Shown here in pieces: positions 16,240 to 25,434 of a stretch of 64,000 nucleotides of DNA. The position numbers and the translations under genes are program-made. Origin of the DNA: Microbispora rosea (lineage in GTDB: Bacteria > Actinomycetota > Actinomycetes > Streptosporangiales > Streptosporangiaceae). The stretch's first letter is position 1; each line of letters opens with the position of its first letter. The notes below the pieces were generated by a model. It saw nothing but the letters and a program-made list of their open reading frames with translations. It did not search any database and was not told where the DNA came from. The stretch is from contig NZ_FTNI01000011.1 of the NCBI RefSeq assembly GCF_900156315.1, positions 62,001 to 126,000 of the forward strand, written 5' to 3'.

Positions 16240-17417
16240 GAGACGGCACTCCGATCGACGCTCCACGAGGGGCGTTCGCTGAGCGAGGCCGGGTCGAACC
16301 CGGCGGTCCGCTTGTAGGAGGCGGCGATCTCCGCCCGCTCCTCGTGGGGGATGACCCGCTCGATGTCGTCGAAACCTTCGGGCGCGCGCTCGTGGGCGAG
16401 CTTCATGACGACCTCCGGGCCCATCTCCCGATTGGACAGCTGCAGCGCCGTCGTGGCCGGCCGGCGCATCTCCTCGTACGCCGCCAGGTCGCCCTGGGCG
16501 AGGGCGTACGCCAGCACGCGGGCGTCGATGATCGCCTGGGAGGCGCCGTTGGAGCCGATCGGATACATGGCGTGCGCCGCGTCGCCGAGGAGCGTGATGC
16601 CGTCGAAGGTCCATCGGGGCAGGGGGTCGCGGTCGACCATCGGGTACTCGTACGCGGCCTCGGCCCCGGCGATGATCCCGGGCACGTCGAGCCAGTCGAA
16701 GCGCCAGTCGGCGAAGTGCCTGCCGATCTCGGCCAGGTCGGCCGAGCGGTTCCAGTTCCCCCGATCCGGGGCGTCGCCGTCCAGCGGCCGCTCCGCGATC
16801 CAGTTGATCAGCGTGCGTTCGCCGGTCTCGATCGGGTAGGCGACGAACTTCTGCGTGCCGTCACCAGCCATGATCATGGATCGGCCGGTGAGGAACGGCT
16901 CGCCGTAGGTGACGCCCCGCCACAGGACCAGGCCGTTCCACGGCGGCGGGCCCTCGCCGGGGTAGAGATGGGCGCGCACGGCCGAGTGGATCCCGTCCGC
17001 GCCGATGAGCAGGTCCTCGTCGCCGGGGCCGGTGATCCTGCTTCCGCTCCGTACGGAGTCCGGGCCCAGCCGCTCGATCACCGCCTTCAGCAGGAGCATC
17101 TGGAGCGTCCCACGATGGACGGAGTACTGCGGCCAGGCGTAGCCGGCGGCGACTCCCCGGGGTTCGGACCAGATCGGCGCGCCGTAGCGGTTGAAGTAGG
17201 CCAGTTCGGCCGTGGCCACGCCGATCTCCGCCAGCCGGTCGGCCAGCCCCAGCTCGGTCAGCTCCCGTACGGCGTGGGGGAGGAGGTTGATCCCGACGCC
17301 CAGCGGCCGGATCTCGGGGGTGGCCTCGTGCACGGTCACGTCCTCGAACCCGGCCGCGTGCAGGCTGAGTGCGGCGGTCAGCCCGCCGATGCCCGCTCCG
17401 GCGATGACGATGCGCAC
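16236..17417 (-). CDS. FAD-dependent aromatic monooxygenase (salicylate hydroxylase/PhzS-like)
   Basis: 393 residues. N-terminal FAD motif VIAGAGIGGLTAALSL, then LLIGADGIHSAVR (DG motif) and GDAAHAMYPIGSNGASQAIID (second FAD motif), the three marks of class A flavin hydroxylases. It is the first gene of the three-gene operon facing away from a MarR regulator. A phenolic substrate is likely but unidentified. Confidence 0.9.
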   Translation of the reverse strand: MRIVIAGAGIGGLTAALSLHAAGFEDVTVHEATPEIRPLGVGINLLPHAVRELTELGLADRLAEIGVATAELAYFNRYGAPIWSEPRGVAAGYAWPQYSVHRGTLQMLLLKAVIERLGPDSVRSGSRITGPGDEDLLIGADGIHSAVRAHLYPGEGPPPWNGLVLWRGVTYGEPFLTGRSMIMAGDGTQKFVAYPIETGERTLINWIAERPLDGDAPDRGNWNRSADLAEIGRHFADWRFDWLDVPGIIAGAEAAYEYPMVDRDPLPRWTFDGITLLGDAAHAMYPIGSNGASQAIIDARVLAYALAQGDLAAYEEMRRPATTALQLSNREMGPEVVMKLAHERAPEGFDDIERVIPHEERAEIAASYKRTAGFDPASLSERPSWSVDRSAVS

Positions 17418-17444
17418 GAGGGCCTCCGGGGAAATGAGGAGAAG

Positions 17445-17462
17445 TTGTTATGGCCGTAACAA
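17445..17462. promoter_or_regulatory. MarR-type operator between monooxygenase operon and marR
   Basis: TTGTTA-N6-TAACAA is a perfect palindrome in the 83-base divergent intergenic region, 28 bases before the monooxygenase start. It is the natural site for the adjacent MarR protein, presumably repressing both directions until an aromatic ligand binds. Confidence 0.7.
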
Positions 17463-17500
17463 TATTCACGGCACTCCTGCGGCTACGCAAGACTTGACCG

Positions 17501-18043
17501 ATGGACAGCGAGCCCGGCACCCGGCCGGATCCCGGCGGGGACACGCCACCGGACCTGCGGTACGCCGCCTACGCGCGCGAGCGCCTGGCGGCGATGTCGC
17601 CTCCGGCCGACGCGGAGGCGTTCGCGCTGGCCTATCACCTGCTCCAGCTCGCCTACGTGCTGGTCACCGACCTGGAGACCCGCATCCACCGCCCGCGCGG
17701 CCTGACGCTGCCCGGTTTCCGGCTGATGTTCAAGCTCTGGCTGCTCGGCCCCACCCAGCCCGTACGGCTCGCCGAGATCTCCGCCATGTCGAGGTCCGCG
17801 GTGACGAACGCCGTCAACACCCTCGAACGCGGCGGCCTGGTCGAACGGCGACCGGTGCCCGAGGACGGCCGCGCGGTGGTCGTCGCGCTGACCGAGGCGG
17901 GCGAGGCGGCCGTGCGTGAGGCATTCGCCGAGCAGACCCGCAGGGAGCGGGAGTGGTTCGCCTGCCTCGGCCCCGTCGAGCGCGAGCAGATGACCGCCCT
18001 GCTGGCCCGCATCCTCCGTGCCCGCCCGGCGGATCTTCTGTAG
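17501..18043 (+). CDS. MarR family transcriptional regulator
   Basis: 180 residues. Winged HTH (VRLAEISAMSRSAVTNAVNTLERGGLVERRPVPEDGRAVVVALTEAG) with the typical wing and C-terminal dimer helix. An extra ~40-residue N-terminal segment precedes it. Divergent from the monooxygenase operon and facing its palindromic operator, hence a likely ligand-responsive repressor of that operon. Confidence 0.9.
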   Translation: MDSEPGTRPDPGGDTPPDLRYAAYARERLAAMSPPADAEAFALAYHLLQLAYVLVTDLETRIHRPRGLTLPGFRLMFKLWLLGPTQPVRLAEISAMSRSAVTNAVNTLERGGLVERRPVPEDGRAVVVALTEAGEAAVREAFAEQTRREREWFACLGPVEREQMTALLARILRARPADLL

Positions 18044-18159
18044 CAGGGACGAACATCGGCAGGGACAAACCGGGGTGGCTGCCCAGAAGCTACGCGTACA
18101 GTTCTCGCAGGCGTCCCCGGGGGGCGGGACGCGCCCGCTTCACCGTGAGGACCGCACCC

Positions 18160-18357
18160 GTGGCCGTTTCCGAGCAGTTCCCGCCGTTCGCGGCACCGGA
18201 CGCCGACGCCGCAGCCGAGGACGAGCCCGGTGCGGAGCCGGACCCGTTCCCCGGCGACACGCACTGGTACGACCTGCCGGACGACGACGCCGCGCCGGAG
18301 GAGGACGAGCCCCTCACATTGGGACGTCGTCTGCGGCGCGCGCTGGGAGGGCGCTGA
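18160..18357 (+). CDS. Small acidic hypothetical protein
   Basis: 65 residues, strongly acidic (DADAAAEDEPGAEPDPFPGD, then DLPDDDAAPEEDEP) with a basic end GRRLRRALGGR. Upstream TGAGGA gives an acceptable SD for the GTG at 18160; GTG 18145 is an alternative. The composition resembles short acidic actinomycete proteins of unknown role. It is supported only by the frame and SD. Confidence 0.35.
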   Translation: MAVSEQFPPFAAPDADAAAEDEPGAEPDPFPGDTHWYDLPDDDAAPEEDEPLTLGRRLRRALGGR

Positions 18358-18430
18358 CGCGCCTTCCCGAAGAGCACGCTGACACGCTGCCCGCCAGATG
18401 GCGCTGACGCGCCTCCCGCAGGCGGCAGGG

Positions 18431-18853
18431 TCAGCCGTCGCGCCGCCGGGTCGCGGCGTCGGCGAGCAGGCCGAGCCCGACGCCCAGCATCCACACGTCC
18501 TTGCTGATGCCGGTGCCCGCCGGGGACGGCCAGACGCTGCCGGGCTTGCGCAGCGCGGGCGTGCGCAGGTAGAGCGCGACCAGGCTGCCGGAGAATCCGG
18601 TGAGCGCGGCTCCGGCGACCGCTGCCGGCACGAACGGCGTCAGGAGCGCCACGCCCGTCGCGATCTCGGTCGCGGACAGCAGCTTGAGGAACCGGCGCGG
18701 CGGGACGGACTTGAGGAACGGGAAGGCGGCGGCCGTGCCGTGGAGGCCGGCGGCCTGCTCGTCGCCGCCGTTCCACTTCTCCAGGCCGGAGTGCAGGATG
18801 TACGCACCGGTGGCCACCCGCCCCGGCACCTCCCGGGCCCTCAGGAACTTCAT
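18431..18853 (-). CDS. DoxX family membrane protein
   Basis: 140 residues with about four hydrophobic segments. ATGAYILHSGLEKW near the N-terminus and LLSATEIATGVALLTPFVPA are typical of DoxX-like proteins. ATG 18853 has GACAGGAG seven bases upstream. Some DoxX proteins act in thiosulphate oxidation or membrane redox complexes; the function here is open. Single gene. The 160 bases to 19020 hold no gene. Confidence 0.85.
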   Translation of the reverse strand: MKFLRAREVPGRVATGAYILHSGLEKWNGGDEQAAGLHGTAAAFPFLKSVPPRRFLKLLSATEIATGVALLTPFVPAAVAGAALTGFSGSLVALYLRTPALRKPGSVWPSPAGTGISKDVWMLGVGLGLLADAATRRRDG

Positions 18854-19019
18854 GGGCGACTCCTGTCCGTTCTGGCCTATGCCGTCCGCCCTGCGACGAT
18901 ACTCGCCGGGCGGACGGAACCGGCGTCCGGGGCCGTCGGAGGAGGCGGAGGCGGCGGCGCGAGACGGCGTCGCGCCGGAGCAGGTTCCGGAGCAGGTCCG
19001 GAGCAGGTCCCGGAGCCCC

Positions 19020-21863
19020 TCAGGCGGTGATCTCGTCGAGCAGTTCGAGCAGGTGGTGGTAGGTCTTCCCGGTGGCGCGGGTCATGCCGATCTCGCAGGT
19101 GCGGTTGACCGACGCGTGTGCGGCGAAGCCGCCCTCGGCCACCGAGGCGGCCTCGGCGCGGGTGGCGGAGGCGGTCAGTTCCGGGTGCAGCAGCCCCCGG
19201 TCGCCGGCGAAGGCGCAGCACTGCCAGCCGTCCGGGACGACGACCTCCTTCGCGACCGCCTCGGCGACCTGGGCGATGGCGGCGTCGAGGCCGAGCCGGG
19301 CGGACGAGCAGGTCGGGTGCAGGGCGAGCGAGGCCCGCCTGCGGTCCTCCGGCGGCTGCGGCAGCCGCGGCAGGACGTGCTCGGCCACGAAGGTCACGGC
19401 GTCGAGCACCCGGACGACGGGCGAGGCCGCGCCCGTGGGCGGTTCGGCCCCCGCCGCGGTCAGCCGTTCGAACCCCTCCGTGCAGGAGGCGGCGTCGCTG
19501 ACGACCGGAAGCCTGCCGCCGTCGGTCGCGGTCAGGAGCGCCTCCCGCACCCGGCGGCGCATCACCTCGTAGCCCTCGCCGAAGCCCTTCGAGGACCACG
19601 GGGTGCCGCAGCACAGGCTCGCGACGCCCTCCGGCACGTGCAGCCGCAGGCCGGCCCGCTCGGTCAGCCGCAGCAGCGCGGCCATGACGCCGGGCCCGCC
19701 GTCGGCGGGGGCGAACATGGTGTTCAGGCAGGACGGCACGTACACGGCGTCCGCGTCGTGACGCGGCGCCGCGTGCCGGGGCGTGCCGCCGCGCGGCAGG
19801 TCGCGGGTCCACTGCGGCACCGCGTCGGGGCCGGCGACGGCGCGGGCGGCCCGGCTGGCGCCCTCGGCGAGCCGGGCCGGGGACGCGGCGGCCGCGTCCA
19901 TCGCGAGGTCCATGGCCCGGGTCACCCCGTCCCAGTGCTTCGCGGCGGCCTTCCAGCCCGCCCGTGCGGAGCGGCCGTGCCGTTCGGCGCGCAGCCGTTT
20001 GGTGAGGTCGCCGGTGTTGATCAGGACGGGGCAGGCGGTGGCGCACATGCCGTCCACGGCGCAGGTGTCGACGGCGTCGTAGCCGTACTCCTCGGTGAGC
20101 TGCCGGGCGAGCGCCTGGTCGCCGGCCGCTTGGGCCGCGGCCAGTTCGCGGCGCAGCACGATGCGCTGGCGCGGGGTGGTGGTCAGGTCGCGGCTGGGGC
20201 AGACCGGCTCGCAGTAGCCGCACTCCACGCACCGGTCGACCTCGGGCTCGACCGTGGCGACGGTCTTGAGGTCGCGCAGGTGCGCCTTAGGGTCCTCGGT
20301 GAGCACGACGCCGGGGTTGAGCGTGCCGCCGGGGTCGCACAGCCGCTTGACCTCCCGCATCACCTCGAACAGCTCCTCGCCGTACTGGCGGCGGACGAAG
20401 GGGGCCATGACCCGGCCGGTGCCGTGCTCGGCCTTGAGCGTGCCCCCCCGCGACAGCACGGCGTCCACCAGGTCCTCGGTGAAGTCGGCGTAGCGCCGCA
20501 GGTCGGCGCCGAAGCGCTCGTTGAGCATGAAGTGCAGGTTGCCGTCCTTGGCGTGCCCGAAGATCACGCTGCGCTCGTAGCGGTAGCGGTCGAACAGCCC
20601 GGTCAGCGCGTCGCACAGGCCGGCCAGCGCGGGCACCGGGACGGCCACGTCCTCAAGCAGCGCGGTGGTGCCGGACGGCCGGGCGCCGGCGACCGCGGCG
20701 TACAGGTTCTTGCGGATGCGCCACAGGGCCGCGCGGCCGGCGCTGTCGCCGCTGAGCCGGGCCGGAGCGGCCAGACTCATCCCGGCGAAGACCTGCCCGG
20801 CCTCCCGCTCGCGTGCCGCGAGCAGCTCCGGGTCGGACTCCTGCCACTCCACCAGCAGCGCCGCGTGGTCGCGCACCTCCAGTGTCCGCAGCACCTCATC
20901 GGCGTACGGGTCGAGCCGGGCCACCCGCAGCGACTCCGCGTCGAGCAGCTCGACGGCGGCGGGCCCTGCCGCGACCAGTTCGGGCGTGGCGGCCATCGCC
21001 TCCCGCAAGGCCGGGAAGACCAGCAGGCCGGTCGCGGCCAGACGGTGCGCGGGCACGGTGCGCAGCACCGCCTCGGCGACGAAACCGAGAGTGCCCTCGC
21101 TGCCGACGACCAGGTGGGCGAGGATCTGTGCGGGGCTGTCGTGATCGAGGAAACTGTTCAGGCCGTAGCCCATGGTGTTCTTGATCGAGAACTGGCCGGC
21201 GATCCGGCGCACCGAGTCGGCATTGCCGCGGATCCGGTCGCGCAGCTGTTCTAGCCCCTGGGCCAGGGCGGGTTCGAGAGCGCGCAGCCGCGCGTCGGCG
21301 TCGGGCGCTCCGGTGTCGATCACGGTGCCGCTGGGCAGCACCACGACCATCGACTCCAGAGTCCGGTAGGTGTTGGCGTGGGTGCCGCAGGTCATCCCGC
21401 TGGAGTTGTTGGCCACCACCCCGCCGATCGTGCACGCCGACTCGCTGGCCGGGTCGGGGCCCAGCCTGCGGCCATAGGCGGCCAGACGGGCGTTGACCTG
21501 CCGCAGCACGGCCCCGGGCTGCACCCGCACCCGCTCACCGCCGTCGAGCACCTCGACATCCCTGAAGTGGCGGCGGGTGTCGACCAGCAGGTGGCTGGTG
21601 ACGCCCTGCCCGGACAGGCTGGTGCCGCCGGACCGGAAGGTCAGCGGCAACCCGGTCCGCATCAGCGCCGCCACCTGTGCGGCGTTCTCCGGCACCACGA
21701 CCGCCTGCGGCGTCAGCAGGTAGTGCGAGGCGTCGTGCGCCATGCCCAGCCGGTCACTCACCCGGGACCGGGTGATCCCCGGTGCGGCGGCCTCCACCGC
21801 CGCCAGAACGGCGGGGTCCGCCGGGGCGATGCGGTGCGGGGGATCCACGTGGATGAGGCTCAT
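19020..21863 (-). CDS. FAD- and Fe-S-binding 2-hydroxyacid dehydrogenase (D-lactate dehydrogenase-like)
   Basis: 947 residues. N-terminal PCMH-type FAD domain (TFRSGGTSLSGQG, VVANNSSGM), FAD-oxidase C-terminal domain (GHAKDGNLHF, KAEHGTGR), then a ferredoxin-like part with CVECGYCEPVCP and CAVDGMCATACPVL near residues 550-600, and a CCG domain (SLCCGTPW, QCCAFAGDRG). This fused layout is that of actinobacterial D-lactate/glycolate-type dehydrogenases feeding electrons to the respiratory chain. ATG 21863 starts the homology. It is third in an operon after the SMP-30 and Zn-dehydrogenase genes. Confidence 0.9.
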   Translation of the reverse strand: MSLIHVDPPHRIAPADPAVLAAVEAAAPGITRSRVSDRLGMAHDASHYLLTPQAVVVPENAAQVAALMRTGLPLTFRSGGTSLSGQGVTSHLLVDTRRHFRDVEVLDGGERVRVQPGAVLRQVNARLAAYGRRLGPDPASESACTIGGVVANNSSGMTCGTHANTYRTLESMVVVLPSGTVIDTGAPDADARLRALEPALAQGLEQLRDRIRGNADSVRRIAGQFSIKNTMGYGLNSFLDHDSPAQILAHLVVGSEGTLGFVAEAVLRTVPAHRLAATGLLVFPALREAMAATPELVAAGPAAVELLDAESLRVARLDPYADEVLRTLEVRDHAALLVEWQESDPELLAAREREAGQVFAGMSLAAPARLSGDSAGRAALWRIRKNLYAAVAGARPSGTTALLEDVAVPVPALAGLCDALTGLFDRYRYERSVIFGHAKDGNLHFMLNERFGADLRRYADFTEDLVDAVLSRGGTLKAEHGTGRVMAPFVRRQYGEELFEVMREVKRLCDPGGTLNPGVVLTEDPKAHLRDLKTVATVEPEVDRCVECGYCEPVCPSRDLTTTPRQRIVLRRELAAAQAAGDQALARQLTEEYGYDAVDTCAVDGMCATACPVLINTGDLTKRLRAERHGRSARAGWKAAAKHWDGVTRAMDLAMDAAAASPARLAEGASRAARAVAGPDAVPQWTRDLPRGGTPRHAAPRHDADAVYVPSCLNTMFAPADGGPGVMAALLRLTERAGLRLHVPEGVASLCCGTPWSSKGFGEGYEVMRRRVREALLTATDGGRLPVVSDAASCTEGFERLTAAGAEPPTGAASPVVRVLDAVTFVAEHVLPRLPQPPEDRRRASLALHPTCSSARLGLDAAIAQVAEAVAKEVVVPDGWQCCAFAGDRGLLHPELTASATRAEAASVAEGGFAAHASVNRTCEIGMTRATGKTYHHLLELLDEITA

Positions 21864-21901
21864 GATTGAAGGCTTCCGTCCGGAGGCGCCGCTGCGCCCC
21901 T

Positions 21902-22915
21902 TTATCGCCGAGGGTCGATGTGGATCTTCGGGCCCGGACCCGCGCCGGCCGGGCGGCTCCCCGCCAGCACACCGGCGGCGTCGTCCAGGCCGACAGTGGC
22001 GGCCACGAGCGGGCGGGCGTCGACCGACCCGTCCGCGTACGCCTCGATGGTCCCGGCCAGACCGGCCGATCCGCTGAGCACGCCGACGGCGGTGACGTCC
22101 TTGAACGCGAGGTCGCGGGTGTCGATGCGGCTGGGGGACCCGGCCAGGCCGACATAGACTACCCGGCCCGCGGGCCTGACCAGGTCGAGCGCGAGCGCGG
22201 GCAGGTCCGCCGCGTTGGACGCGTCGACCACGGCGTCCCACTGCAGGGACGGCAGTGACGCCCGCGTCCACGCGCCCGCGAAACCGAGGCCGCGGGCCAG
22301 CCGGAGCGTGGGCTCGTCGCGGCCAATCAGATGCACCTCCGCGCCCCGCGCCCGTGCGAGCAGCGCGACGAGCAGGCCGATCGTGCCCGTGCCCAGCACC
22401 AGCAGCCGGTCGCCGGGTTGCAGGGCGGCGCCGCGCACCGCGCGCAGGGCGCTGCCGCCGGGTTCGACCAGCGCGCCCATCGTCGCGTCGATCGTCACGG
22501 GCAGCGCGTGCAGCGCCCGCGCCGGTACGGCGAGCCGCTCGGCCAGCGCCCCCGGGAAACCCCGGCGAATGCCGATCTCCGCCCGGTCGGGACAGACATG
22601 GTGCAGTCCGTCGCCGCAGAAGCGGCAGCGCCCGCAGCCCAGCATGGTGTCGCCGGTGACCCGGCGGCCCAGCCAGCCGGGGCCGACGCCGTCCCCGAGC
22701 GCCGTGACCACGCCGCACCACTCGTGGCCGGGACGCAGCGGATACCAGGCGTGGCCGGAGTGCAGGTAGCTCATCTCGCCGGTGAACAGCTCCACGTCCG
22801 TGCCGCAGACGCCGACCCGCTCGACCTCGACGACCACCTGCCCGGGCGCGGCGACCGGCGGTTCGAGGTCGACGACCTCGGCCCTGCCGGGGCCGGTGAT
22901 GACCAGTGCCCGCAC
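21902..22915 (-). CDS. Zinc-dependent alcohol/polyol dehydrogenase (MDR family)
   Basis: 337 residues. Catalytic zinc ligands appear in VGVCGTDVEL and RPGHEWCGVV, and a structural-zinc-type Cys cluster in GCGRCRFCGDGLHHVC. The Rossmann NAD(P) motif is VLGTGTIGLLVALLA. The GTG at 22915 is chosen because the family begins there; no clear SD is seen. Thirty-eight bases separate it from the FAD/Fe-S dehydrogenase. Likely oxidises a sugar, polyol or threonine-like substrate. Confidence 0.88.
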   Translation of the reverse strand: MRALVITGPGRAEVVDLEPPVAAPGQVVVEVERVGVCGTDVELFTGEMSYLHSGHAWYPLRPGHEWCGVVTALGDGVGPGWLGRRVTGDTMLGCGRCRFCGDGLHHVCPDRAEIGIRRGFPGALAERLAVPARALHALPVTIDATMGALVEPGGSALRAVRGAALQPGDRLLVLGTGTIGLLVALLARARGAEVHLIGRDEPTLRLARGLGFAGAWTRASLPSLQWDAVVDASNAADLPALALDLVRPAGRVVYVGLAGSPSRIDTRDLAFKDVTAVGVLSGSAGLAGTIEAYADGSVDARPLVAATVGLDDAAGVLAGSRPAGAGPGPKIHIDPRR

Positions 22916-22997
22916 TACCGGGAGAAGGGGACGGGCGCGACGGCGCCGATGCGGGCGAGGGGCACGGTCGTGTCTCCTTGAGGGGGATCGGGGTTCA

Positions 22998-23927
22998 TCA
23001 CCATTGAGGCGGCACCCAGTAGGGCGTCGCCAGGCCGCGTACGCCCACTCGGGCGGTGAACAGGTGGCCGGACCCCGGGTGCTCGGCCAGATCGACGCCA
23101 CTGGAGGACGTGGTGATGACGAGCACGTCGAGATCCGGTCCGGCGAAGGCTGGGCAGGTGACGTTGGGCGCGCCGACCTCCACCGTGGCGAGCAGGCGAC
23201 CGCCGGGGTCGCGGCACTCGACCCGGCCGCCGCCGAAGATCGCGATCCACAGGTTGCCCTCGATGTCGGCGCACATCCCGTCGGGCATGCCGTCGGTGAG
23301 CGTGAACAGCTCCCGCCGCGGCCCGGTCTCCCCGGTGGCCGGGTCGTAGTCACGCTCCCACACCACGTGCGGCGTGCTGTCGATGCTGTACAGGCGGTCG
23401 CCCGCGGGGCTCCAGGCCAGGCCGTTCGACAGGGTCAGGTCGTCGTCGAGGCGGACGCAGGCCGTGCCGTCGAGGCGGGCAAGCACCTCCTGGCCCTTCC
23501 GGTCGTCCAGCGCCATGCTGCCGATCAGGAAGCGCCCGGCCGGATCGACCGCTCCGTCGTTGAGCCGGCTCGGCGCGCCGGGAGGCAGCACCCGGGCGAG
23601 CTCGGTGCGGCGGCCCGCGGTGCCGACCCGGGTGAGGACCTCGCGCTCGGCGACGACGAGCTGTCCGTCGGCGGAGACGGCGACCGCGCCCACCGTGTTG
23701 CCCGCCGTGTTGCCCGCCGTGTTGCCCGCCGTGTTGCCCGCTGTGCCGAAGGTGTGCGCCGTGGTGGCGGCGACGGCGCCGGTCGCGGGGTCGAGCCGTC
23801 CCTCGTGCACCGCTGCCGCGTCGATGTCCACCCACAGCAGGCGCTGCCTGTCGGGATCCCACACGGGGCCCTCACCGAGCGCGTACACCTCGCCGGAGGC
23901 CTGAGTGGCGGTGAACTGCCCGGTCAT
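22998..23927 (-). CDS. SMP-30/gluconolactonase family protein
   Basis: 309 residues, a six-bladed propeller lactonase. Metal-ligand regions are visible: ALGEGPVW (Glu), SRLNDGAVDPAGRFLIG (Asn), LSNGLAWSPAGDRLYSID and DGMPDGMCADIEGNLW (Asn/Asp). ATG 23927 is preceded by AGGAGG. It should open a sugar lactone, and together with the two dehydrogenases downstream suggests oxidative sugar breakdown. An AGNT tetrapeptide occurs four times in a row near residue 62-77, where homologues have a short loop. Confidence 0.88.
   Translation of the reverse strand: MTGQFTATQASGEVYALGEGPVWDPDRQRLLWVDIDAAAVHEGRLDPATGAVAATTAHTFGTAGNTAGNTAGNTAGNTVGAVAVSADGQLVVAEREVLTRVGTAGRRTELARVLPPGAPSRLNDGAVDPAGRFLIGSMALDDRKGQEVLARLDGTACVRLDDDLTLSNGLAWSPAGDRLYSIDSTPHVVWERDYDPATGETGPRRELFTLTDGMPDGMCADIEGNLWIAIFGGGRVECRDPGGRLLATVEVGAPNVTCPAFAGPDLDVLVITTSSSGVDLAEHPGSGHLFTARVGVRGLATPYWVPPQW
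23695..23742. repeat. 12-bp tandem repeat inside SMP-30 gene
   Basis: Four copies of GTGTTGCCCGCC (last copy one mismatch), encoding (AGNT)4 on the minus strand. Copies are almost identical, so slippage is recent. Confidence 0.9.
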
Positions 23928-24227
23928 ACGACCTCCTGGCCGGCGTTGATCGCACGGATGGACGACAGGCCGCCGGATACCGCCCGCGGGGGGGCGAGCG
24001 GCAGCGCGGTCGTGTTCCGGATACTAGAGCCGATTTCGGGCGGGAGAAAAGGTCCTCTCGGGATCTTCGGGGCGGACGACCCCGTCGAGGACCCGCACGC
24101 CTCCGCCCGCGGGCCGCCTGGCTCGGCCTCGTCCGCACCGGTGAGCGCGTCGCTCACCTTCCGGGCGCCGGGGGGAATGGGCCCACCATCAGGCGCCGCG
24201 TCACCGTGGTGTCGTATGAGCCGGTGA
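23928..24227. other. Intergenic region without recognised gene
   Basis: Three hundred bases between the SMP-30 start and the SnoaL relic. The AGGAGG of the SMP-30 gene is at its left edge. I see no convincing reading frame, RNA or operator. Confidence 0.5.
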
Positions 24228-24642
24228 TGGTCGCATCGGGGGAGCGAAGATCACGATCTCGAAGCAGCCATGCGGTGTTTCGCGCGTGACGCCGTCTAAT
24301 GTCGGTCCGGTGGGCGCGGCCGAGGGGCACGAGCAGATCGGCTGGTACTTCGAGCACCTGCTGCAGGCCTTTCCGGATCTCCAACTCACACCGTGGTGCA
24401 AGGTTCCTGTGTTCGATCCGGCCGTCTCGGCCGTCTCCGAGTACGTCATGACCGGCACGCACCTCGGGCCGCTTCTGCTGCCCGGAGGGTCGGCGCTTGA
24501 GGCGACCGGGCATCGCATCGCGGTCCGCGCAGCGGGGTTGTGCACCATCGAGAACGGGCTGATCATCAGCGACCGGGACTACTACGACCAGCTGGAGCTG
24601 TTCAGCCAGCTCGGCCTCTGCCTGCCGGAGGCGGTCGCCTGA
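24228..24642 (+). pseudogene. SnoaL/ester-cyclase-like protein, frameshifted
   Basis: The frame starting near 24246 reads EDHDLEAAMRCFARDAV and stops at TAA 24297. One base further, the other frame continues NVGPVGAAEGHEQIGWYF and runs to 24642. Joined with one base removed at 24297 they form a continuous NTF2/SnoaL-like fold N-terminus. The usual start is also missing: the first frame is closed at 24225. The downstream piece could still be read from GTG 24286 (118 residues) but would lack the first helix. A sequencing error is the alternative. Confidence 0.6.
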
Positions 24643-24660
24643 CGCCCTCGGGACCCGGCC

Positions 24661-25344
24661 TCAGGATTCGCGGGCGCGGAGGTACGCGTCCAAGTCGGCG
24701 GCGCCCCTGAGCATGGCGCGGCCCCGGGCGGACAGGCGGGCCTGCCAGTCGCGCAGGGTCGACTCCAGCGGGGCGACGCCTCCGGCGGAGCGGACCTGCG
24801 CGATCAGCGGGGCGATCTGCTCCAGCAGATAGCCGCCCCGCCTGAGTTGGTGGGCCAGCCGGACGTCGCGTACGTCGGCAGCGCCGTAGATCCGATAGCC
24901 CGTCCGCGGATCGCGGCGCGGCCGGACCAGCCCGGCCTTCTCCCATTTGCGCAGGGTGGCGGGCCGGAGGCCGAGCCGTCTGGCCAGGGGCCCGATGAAC
25001 GTGTCGCCGCGCTCCTGCGGCACGGGCGCCAGATCGCGGAGCGCGGCCTCGACGGCCTGGAGGGTGCGGCGGTCGTCGAGGAGCTGACCGTGACTCTCGT
25101 CGACGAGCCGCAGCGCGTCCTCGGCGGCGCCCCGGTTGACCGCCTGCATGATCGACGTGGCCGTCTGATGCCCGTGTCCGGGCACGAGGGAGAGGAACGC
25201 GCGCAGGGCGTGCGCGTGCAGCGGCGTGTAGGTGCGGTAGCCGTGGGCGGTGCGTCCGGCGGCGGGCAGGATGCCGGCGTCCTCGTAGTTCCGGATCGCC
25301 TGGGTGGACAGGCCGTGCTCGCGCGCCAGGTCCACCGGCCTCAT
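24661..25344 (-). CDS. TioE-type MerR family regulator with two HTH domains
   Basis: 227 residues with two MerR-like DNA-binding segments: residues 1-60 (VDLAREHGLSTQAIRNYEDAGILPAAGRTAHGYRTYTP) and about 115-175 (IGPLARRLGLRPATLRKWEKAGLVRPRRDPRTGYRIYGAADVRDV). This duplicated layout is that of the TioE family. No metal-binding Cys cluster is present. It is divergent from the erythromycin-esterase gene 90 bases away and probably controls it; a TTGA-N4-TCAA dyad lies at 25407-25418 in between. Confidence 0.87.
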   Translation of the reverse strand: MRPVDLAREHGLSTQAIRNYEDAGILPAAGRTAHGYRTYTPLHAHALRAFLSLVPGHGHQTATSIMQAVNRGAAEDALRLVDESHGQLLDDRRTLQAVEAALRDLAPVPQERGDTFIGPLARRLGLRPATLRKWEKAGLVRPRRDPRTGYRIYGAADVRDVRLAHQLRRGGYLLEQIAPLIAQVRSAGGVAPLESTLRDWQARLSARGRAMLRGAADLDAYLRARES

Positions 25345-25434
25345 GGATGCATCACCGATTGAAGGTCCAGTGCGATGAGAGCGGGGTTTTCGGGCAAAAG
25401 TTTACATTGAGGGTTCAACGATAGCGTCAAAGGT

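Noticed and set aside
18600-21254. Very long plus-strand frame (over 880 codons)
   Set aside because: Low-complexity Gly/Arg/Val composition; antisense to the DoxX and FAD/Fe-S dehydrogenase genes.
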